Positions 59,049 to 64,000 of a stretch of 64,000 nt of DNA are shown piece after piece. A program made the position numbers and the translations under genes. The DNA comes from Linepithema humile. Taxonomy: Eukaryota > Arthropoda > Insecta > Hymenoptera > Formicidae. The notes under the pieces were generated by a model that made no database searches, was not told the DNA's origin, and saw nothing but the letters and a program-made list of their open reading frames with translations. Each line of letters begins with the position of its first letter. Position 1 is the stretch's first letter. Location of the stretch: positions 23,032,911 to 23,096,910 of the forward strand of contig NC_090132.1 of assembly GCF_040581485.1 (NCBI RefSeq), read 5' to 3'.

Positions 59049-59196
59049 GCATATCCACGTTCATGCTTTACTCATTTCTTTTCATCTGTTAACTTTCGCT
59101 TTCAATTAAAGTTAGTGTTTGCATTTACATGCAATAAAAGCAAAAATGTCAAACAATATAGTAATTATGCAAATTTTATTGTAATTACTAATATAA

Positions 59197-59407
59197 TAAA
59201 ACTTTAAAATGGTGATACACGCTTATTTATTGAGCCTTAGCTTGTTCTAGGTGCTATTTATTAATATATTTTACATGTGTTTGTCGTATATCTTACATCT
59301 AATTGTCGAACGTTTCGGCACCTTTTTTTGGGCCTTCTTCAGCGCTATAACGGATAAAATTTACATTGTTTTTACTACTGAAAACTTACATATAAATTGA
59401 CTACTTG
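59197..59407 (-). repeat. Left terminal repeat of the Penelope-like element
   Basis: Inverted copy of 61933-62143. It holds the complement of the hammerhead-like motif at 59312-59342. The large open frame starts at its inner edge. Confidence 0.95.
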
Positions 59408-61558
59408 AAGTGGCTCATTTCACAACGACATTCTGCAATCAAGTCAAACATAAAACCTATAATAATCAATACAAAAAAGAATAAGAACAAAGATAATAAC
59501 GTAGAACAAATCATATCACCTATGAATTTCAATATAGACAATAACAACAATTTACACAAAGTACAAGATAAATGGTTTATTAATCTGACAGAAACACAAA
59601 TACCTACAGAAGTACAATATTTATTACAATTAGGAGAAAAGTTCAATCTTCCGAATTACGATAAAAAACGAAATACCATAGAACTCATCAAAAATATAGA
59701 AAGAAACATAGAAAGAAAAGACGAAGAATTGCAGAGTGTGGTGAGAAATGAGACCATAGAAACAATAAATAACATATGGAACAATAACAAAAAAATAAAC
59801 CACAAGGAAAAGTTAATTATCAAATATAAAAAACAAACACAAGAATTCATCGAAAAACACCCCAATATAATATTTACAAGAGCAGACAAGGGGAATACCA
59901 CGGTGGCAATAGATAAACCAAAATATATAATAGATATGGAAAAAATATTAGATGATAAAAACACATACAACACAATACAGAAAGATCCAACAAATAAATT
60001 AACGACAAATTTAAGAAACGTACTAACACGATGGAAAAACCAAAAATACATTGATGAAAAAACATACAGATGTCTATTAGAAACCGATGGTGTTCTCCCG
60101 AGAGCATATGGTGTGCCAAAGATTCACAAAGAAGGAAATCCACTCAGAATCATAATATCTACAATAAATAGCCCTCTATATAAAATAGCAACATATTTAC
60201 ATAAAATTCTGAACGACAACATCCCTAAACCAGAAAATGTAGTAAAAAATAGCTATGAACTAGTAAAAAAACTAACAGGACAAAAATTTAACACAGACCA
60301 TAGTTTAGCTTCATTTGACGTAATATCACTATTCACAAACATACCAATAGAAAAAGTTAATGAAAGCATCAGCAAAAGATGGGACCACATAAAAGAAAAA
60401 ACTAACATACCACTTAAAGAATTTTTAATAGGAATCAACTTAATACTGAATTCCACTTATTTCACATTCAACAACACCATATATAAACAAATCTATGGCA
60501 CACCCATGGGCTCACCATTGTCACCAATCGTGTCAGACATGGTAATGCAAGATTTAGAAAGCACAGCAATTAAACTATTAAATTACAAACCCAATATATA
60601 CATAAGATATGTAGATGACATCTTAATTGCAACAAGAACAGACAAACTCAAAGAAACATTGAACGTTTTCAACTCAATAGAAGACAGACTGAAATTCACC
60701 ATAGAAATAAGACCAGACAACTCAATCAGTTTTTTAGACACCCTCATTACAACAGAACAAAATGAAATAATTTTCAATCACTACCAAAAACCCACAAATT
60801 CAGGCAGATTATTAAATTTTAACTCAAACCACCCAATACAACATAAAAGAGCAATCATTAGCAATATGACAGATAGAATCTTAACATTGTCACATCACAA
60901 ATTTCACAAGAGCAACCTCAATAAAGCAATAAACTCATTACTCGAAAACGGATACCCACTAAAATTTATTTTCGAGAACATGAGAAATAGGATTAACAAA
61001 TATAATAATGACAAAAAAAGTACGGTAAACAAAGAACATAGCAAAAAAACAGAAGAAAAAGAAAAGAAATATTTCACTATACCATACATGAAAAATGACA
61101 CAAAAAAACTAGAAAAGAAAATCAAAGAACACGGATTCTCACCCGCATATAGTTGCCACAATAAATTAAATACATACATAAAAACCGGTAAAGACAAATT
61201 AGAACATAAAAAACAAAATGACATAGTATATCAAATAAATTGCAGTCAATGTGAAGCCACATACATAGGACAAACAGGTAGACAATTACAAACCAGAATA
61301 AAAGAACACCGTAAAGATATAAATAAAAAAACGGGAACACTATCAGTAATATCAGAACATAAAATAAAGTATAACCATGAATTTGAATGGGACAATGTTA
61401 AAATATTAGACAAGGAACCAACATACAGAAAACGGTTAATATCAGAAATGATACACATAAAAAGACACACACAAGCAATAAATAAACAGAGTGATACGGA
61501 TTTCCTACCAAATACTTACTTACCTACACTGAGATCACTCCCTCCAATCAACAAATAA
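59405..61558 (+). CDS. Penelope-like reverse transcriptase / GIY-YIG endonuclease
   Basis: Open for 717 codons; the first codon of the frame is TTG, and the first ATG in frame is at 59522, so the natural protein may start there or be joined to an upstream exon. RT motifs in order: FTRADKGNTTVAIDK (about 158-172), YGVPKIHKEGNPLRIIIST, SFDVISLFTNIP (about 301-312), GTPMGSPLSPIVSDM, the active site YVDD (about 402-405) and SISFLDTLI. A Lys-rich linker follows, then the endonuclease: CSQCEATYIGQTGRQLQTRI (CxxC and GIY-YIG core, about 610-630) and NVKILDKEPTYRKRL. No stops or shifts: possibly active. Penelope-like elements copy themselves by target-primed reverse transcription and resemble telomerase. 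Confidence 0.93.
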   Translation: MKWLISQRHSAIKSNIKPIIINTKKNKNKDNNVEQIISPMNFNIDNNNNLHKVQDKWFINLTETQIPTEVQYLLQLGEKFNLPNYDKKRNTIELIKNIERNIERKDEELQSVVRNETIETINNIWNNNKKINHKEKLIIKYKKQTQEFIEKHPNIIFTRADKGNTTVAIDKPKYIIDMEKILDDKNTYNTIQKDPTNKLTTNLRNVLTRWKNQKYIDEKTYRCLLETDGVLPRAYGVPKIHKEGNPLRIIISTINSPLYKIATYLHKILNDNIPKPENVVKNSYELVKKLTGQKFNTDHSLASFDVISLFTNIPIEKVNESISKRWDHIKEKTNIPLKEFLIGINLILNSTYFTFNNTIYKQIYGTPMGSPLSPIVSDMVMQDLESTAIKLLNYKPNIYIRYVDDILIATRTDKLKETLNVFNSIEDRLKFTIEIRPDNSISFLDTLITTEQNEIIFNHYQKPTNSGRLLNFNSNHPIQHKRAIISNMTDRILTLSHHKFHKSNLNKAINSLLENGYPLKFIFENMRNRINKYNNDKKSTVNKEHSKKTEEKEKKYFTIPYMKNDTKKLEKKIKEHGFSPAYSCHNKLNTYIKTGKDKLEHKKQNDIVYQINCSQCEATYIGQTGRQLQTRIKEHRKDINKKTGTLSVISEHKIKYNHEFEWDNVKILDKEPTYRKRLISEMIHIKRHTQAINKQSDTDFLPNTYLPTLRSLPPINK

Positions 61559-61932
61559 TCATACCATCAGTAACGATCTCTCAAGACAAGACGACTCAGT
61601 AAGAAACGAACAACACCAAAAGTAACAAGTCACAATAAAAATCAATCCAGACAGTCAGAAGAATTAAGGTGAGAACGACTAACAGCACACACAATTTAAT
61701 TAAATAAGAACAGTCAAACTAAGAACATTAAACCAATAAATAAAAATCAACAGTTGCCATGTCTGACACACGAGGAAAAAGCAAGGGGTGGACAAAAAGT
61801 TCGTAAAAATGGACAAAAGAGACCTACACCAAAAAAAAAAAAAACAACCAGTTTAAATTTTGACTAAGAGACGCAAAAAAAATTAGATTGTAAGTAAAAA
61901 CAGCAATAGGGCAGAAGAAGACCCAAAAATTA
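61559..61932. other. 3' untranslated region of the Penelope-like element
   Basis: A-rich sequence without coding content, between the stop codon and the right terminal repeat. Includes a run of A at 61838-61851. Confidence 0.7.
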
Positions 61933-62143
61933 CAAGTAGTCAATTTATATGTAAGTTTTCAGTAGTAAAAACAATGTAAATTTTATCCGTTATAGCGCTG
62001 AAGAAGGCCCAAAAAAAGGTGCCGAAACGTTCGACAATTAGATGTAAGATATACGACAAACACATGTAAAATATATTAATAAATAGCACCTAGAACAAGC
62101 TAAGGCTCAATAAATAAGCGTGTATCACCATTTTAAAGTTTTA
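61933..62143 (+). repeat. Right terminal repeat of the Penelope-like element
   Basis: Exact inverted copy of 59197-59407. Contains CTGAAGA...GAAAC (61998-62028), AATAAA-type signals at about 62079 and 62110, and the element end at 62143. Confidence 0.95.
61990..62050 (+). ncRNA. Hammerhead-ribozyme-like motif in the terminal repeat
   Basis: CTGAAGA (61998-62004), a stem GGCCC/GG-T-GCC (62005-62023) and GAAAC (62024-62028) match the conserved core CUGANGA - stem II - GAAA of hammerhead ribozymes, which are reported in Penelope-like elements. Stem I and stem III partners and the cleavage site are not clear by eye, and there is one extra A before stem II. Confidence 0.45.
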
Positions 62144-62744
62144 ATTGAAAAACTGAGCCTAATTAAAAAAATTCTTTTTATAATATAATAAAACATTCTA
62201 TTCAAATTTTATTTGAAAAATTATTATTATTATAGTTATAAAAAGCATGATTTACAAAGCTAATAATTATTATCGCTAAATTTATTCAGATTTTATTTAT
62301 TCGATTTTTTGTTCTATTTCTTTAAAATGATTTCCAATTAGCATTATTCTGTAACTTTTTTATTTTATACTTAATTTTTATTGTAAATAATAATATTATA
62401 ATAATTAATAACAATATAATAATAATTTAATTATGAATAATAAACACGAGAATAAAAAACAATATACGATTTTTTCTTCAAACAATAACAAATAAATATG
62501 TGATATATTCACATATAAGTTACAAATATATATATATATATTTTTTTTATCATCTTTTGAACAAATTGAACAAAATACGAACTGAACGTTATTCACATTT
62601 ATATTTGCATTTATTTTATAGTATTCATATCTTCTAAAAATTATATATAAGAACGGAAATTTGCATTCGTTTTTTCATTCAAGATTTCTTTGATCTATAT
62701 CCGTTTAAAAAAAAAGAAAACTATATTTGATTATAATATTTTAG
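62144..62744. other. hAT intron remainder
   Basis: Very AT-rich, no coding sequence. Ends with the acceptor TAATATTTTAG directly before the transposase exon. Confidence 0.5.
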
Positions 62745-64000
62745 ACTATAAAATAAGAAGTTCTCAAGAAAATATCAATACAAAATATAGTGATGTCGGT
62801 CTATGGAATACTTTAACTAAGGATGATATTTCATTTTGGGTTCAAAAAGGACCTGCTGATTGCCAAAACTGGCAGGATTCATTTGAAAAATCCAAACAGA
62901 TATATAAAAATCAAGCAAGATATTGCTCTCGAGGGCTTTTCTATTCCACAAAAATTAATGGCGAAAAATATAGTCGAGAATGGTTAGTGTATTCTCCATC
63001 AACTGGATGTGTTTATTGTTTTGTATGCAAGCTTTTTTCAAATTCAAACTGCACCTTAGCCAATAATGGCTTTAATGATTGGCGGAACTCCATTGTAATT
63101 AAACAACATGAGAATTTAAATTGTCATAGAGCAGCTTTACTCACATATTTAACAAGGAAAGGTGAATCTACTTTAAATACAAAATTAGAAAAACAAATTA
63201 TAAAAGAACAAAAATATTGGAGGCAAGTACTTCAACGTATTGTTGCAGTCGTATCTACGTTGGCAGAACGAGGATTGCCATTTCGGGGCACTGAAGAAAA
63301 ATTTGATTCACCTCAAAATGGAAATTTTCTTGGATTATTAGAATTAATTGCTCAATTTGATCCATTTCTCGCTGATCATATAAGCCGTTATGGGAATTCT
63401 GGAAAACCATCATATTTATCTAAAACAATATGTAATGAAATTATTGATTTAATGGCTGAAAAAGTAAGAAACTCTATTTTTGAAGATTTAAGAAAAGCAG
63501 GATATTTTAGTTTATCTGTTGATTCCACACCTGATTACTCACATATTGATCAATTAACTGTTATTGTAAGATATGTATTTCCTCATGATGGTTATCCCGT
63601 CGAACGATTTTTAACATTTATATCAATAGAAAACAATTCTGGAGAAAATTTGGCCAATTTGATATTTAATTATATTATAAATGAGTGTAAAATTGATTTT
63701 AACAAATGTAGAAGACAATCCTATGATAACGCAGCCAATATGTCAGGAAGATATAAGGGTATGCAACAAAAAATTTTAGAAAAATATAAATATGCTGTAT
63801 ATATTCCTTGTGCTGGACATTCGTTAAATTTAGTTGGACGCGCTGCAGTTAATTGTTGTATAGATGCAGTAAACTTTTTTGCGATTTTGCAACAAATATA
63901 CATATTTTTTTCTGCTTCGACAAAACGATGGTCTATTTTAAAATCGAGTTTGGGATCCAATTCTGAAATTCCAAAATGTCTTTCTGATACAAGATGGGAA
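62745..64000 (+). CDS. hAT transposase (TTF zinc finger, DUF4371), partial at the window edge
   Basis: The frame is open from the acceptor at 62744 to the last base, about 418 codons. DISFWVQKGPADCQNW opens the TTF-type zinc finger, with GCVYCFVCKLF and HENLNCHRAAL supplying Cys and His ligands. DUF4371 follows, with the first catalytic Asp in FSLSVDSTPDYSHID and the second in SYDNAANMSGRYKGMQ; CAGHSLNLVGR precedes the insertion domain. The C-terminal dimerisation region is past the edge. Family: ZMYM1-like hAT. No stops seen, so this copy may have been functional before the Penelope insertion, which lies in the intron. Confidence 0.88.

Larger units (their letters stand above)
59197..62143 (+). 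mobile_element. Intact-looking Penelope-like element with inverted terminal repeats
   Basis: A 2947-bp unit with 211-bp terminal repeats, 59197-59407 and 61933-62143, that are exact inverted copies by eye. Between them is one long open frame with reverse transcriptase and GIY-YIG endonuclease. Right repeat ends AAGTTTTA. No target duplication could be found. The identity of the repeats and the intact frame suggest a young insertion. Confidence 0.9.
57709..64000 (+). mobile_element. hAT transposon inserted in Copia; right end outside the window
   Basis: The 5' end reads CAGTGCCGGATCTACACA, a hAT-type terminus, preceded by the 8 bp CACCTCTA (57701-57708) as the likely target duplication (the second copy is outside the window). 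Inside are an N-terminal exon (58731-59048) and the transposase (62745 to the edge). Two later insertions, at 58059 and 59197, lie in its non-coding parts. Confidence 0.75.

Noticed and set aside
1..64000. tRNA, rRNA or spliceosomal RNA genes
   Set aside because: I scanned for tRNA box A/B-like patterns and rRNA landmarks by eye and found none that hold up; a covariance search would be needed to be sure.

Overview
The window is animal nuclear DNA: AT-rich sequence with split genes (GT-AG introns from under 100 bp to a few kb) and a heavy transposon load. Insect-type troponin C, the short housekeeping genes and the transposon mix (Harbinger, piggyBac-like, mariner-like, hAT, Copia, an R1-clade non-LTR element, Penelope-like elements) fit an insect, most likely a hymenopteran such as an ant. 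That placement is inference; no species marker is present.

Left part (1-30.6 kb) is the gene-bearing part. In order: the first coding exon of an Akt-type kinase (minus, running off the left edge); ABHD12-like serine hydrolase (minus, 9 exons, with a Penelope-related foldback in intron 1); LSm6 (plus) tail-to-tail with TIPIN (minus), whose transcript probably also carries a 78-codon upstream ORF; a 3-kb degenerate Harbinger-type element with further elements nested in it and a degenerate minisatellite; a troponin C gene (plus, 6 exons); a Harbinger-type MITE with a MADF relic; SPIN90/NCKIPSD (minus, 9 exons); and TAF5 (minus, 11 exons). I rebuilt exon boundaries by eye; ABHD12, LSm6, troponin C, SPIN90 and TAF5 all join in frame from ATG to stop.

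The middle (30.6-42.5 kb) has no host gene I can support. It holds a 3-kb foldback whose centre is a (GTTAGC)n array that reverses polarity, a 1-kb TA-flanked foldback with a one-arm insertion copied from about 1 kb away, two piggyBac-like MITEs and a mariner relic.

The right part (41-64 kb) is repeat territory: diverged copies and then ten almost identical 752-bp tandem units, each with a GC-rich exon-like block bounded by splice-like sites; a frameshifted R1-clade retrotransposon inserted among them; the 3' end of a Penelope-like element; and an insertion stack, Copia broken by a hAT element (8-bp target duplication), the hAT in turn carrying a TA-flanked foldback MITE and an apparently intact Penelope-like element between perfect 211-bp inverted repeats. 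The hAT transposase runs off the right edge.

The host genes are unrelated housekeeping genes (signalling, lipid metabolism, RNA decay, replication fork, muscle calcium sensing, actin nucleation, transcription) and do not form a pathway. The novelty is in the repeat structures: hammerhead-like motifs in three Penelope-related loci, polarity-switching hexamer arrays in two unrelated contexts, and the homogenised exon-like tandem array.
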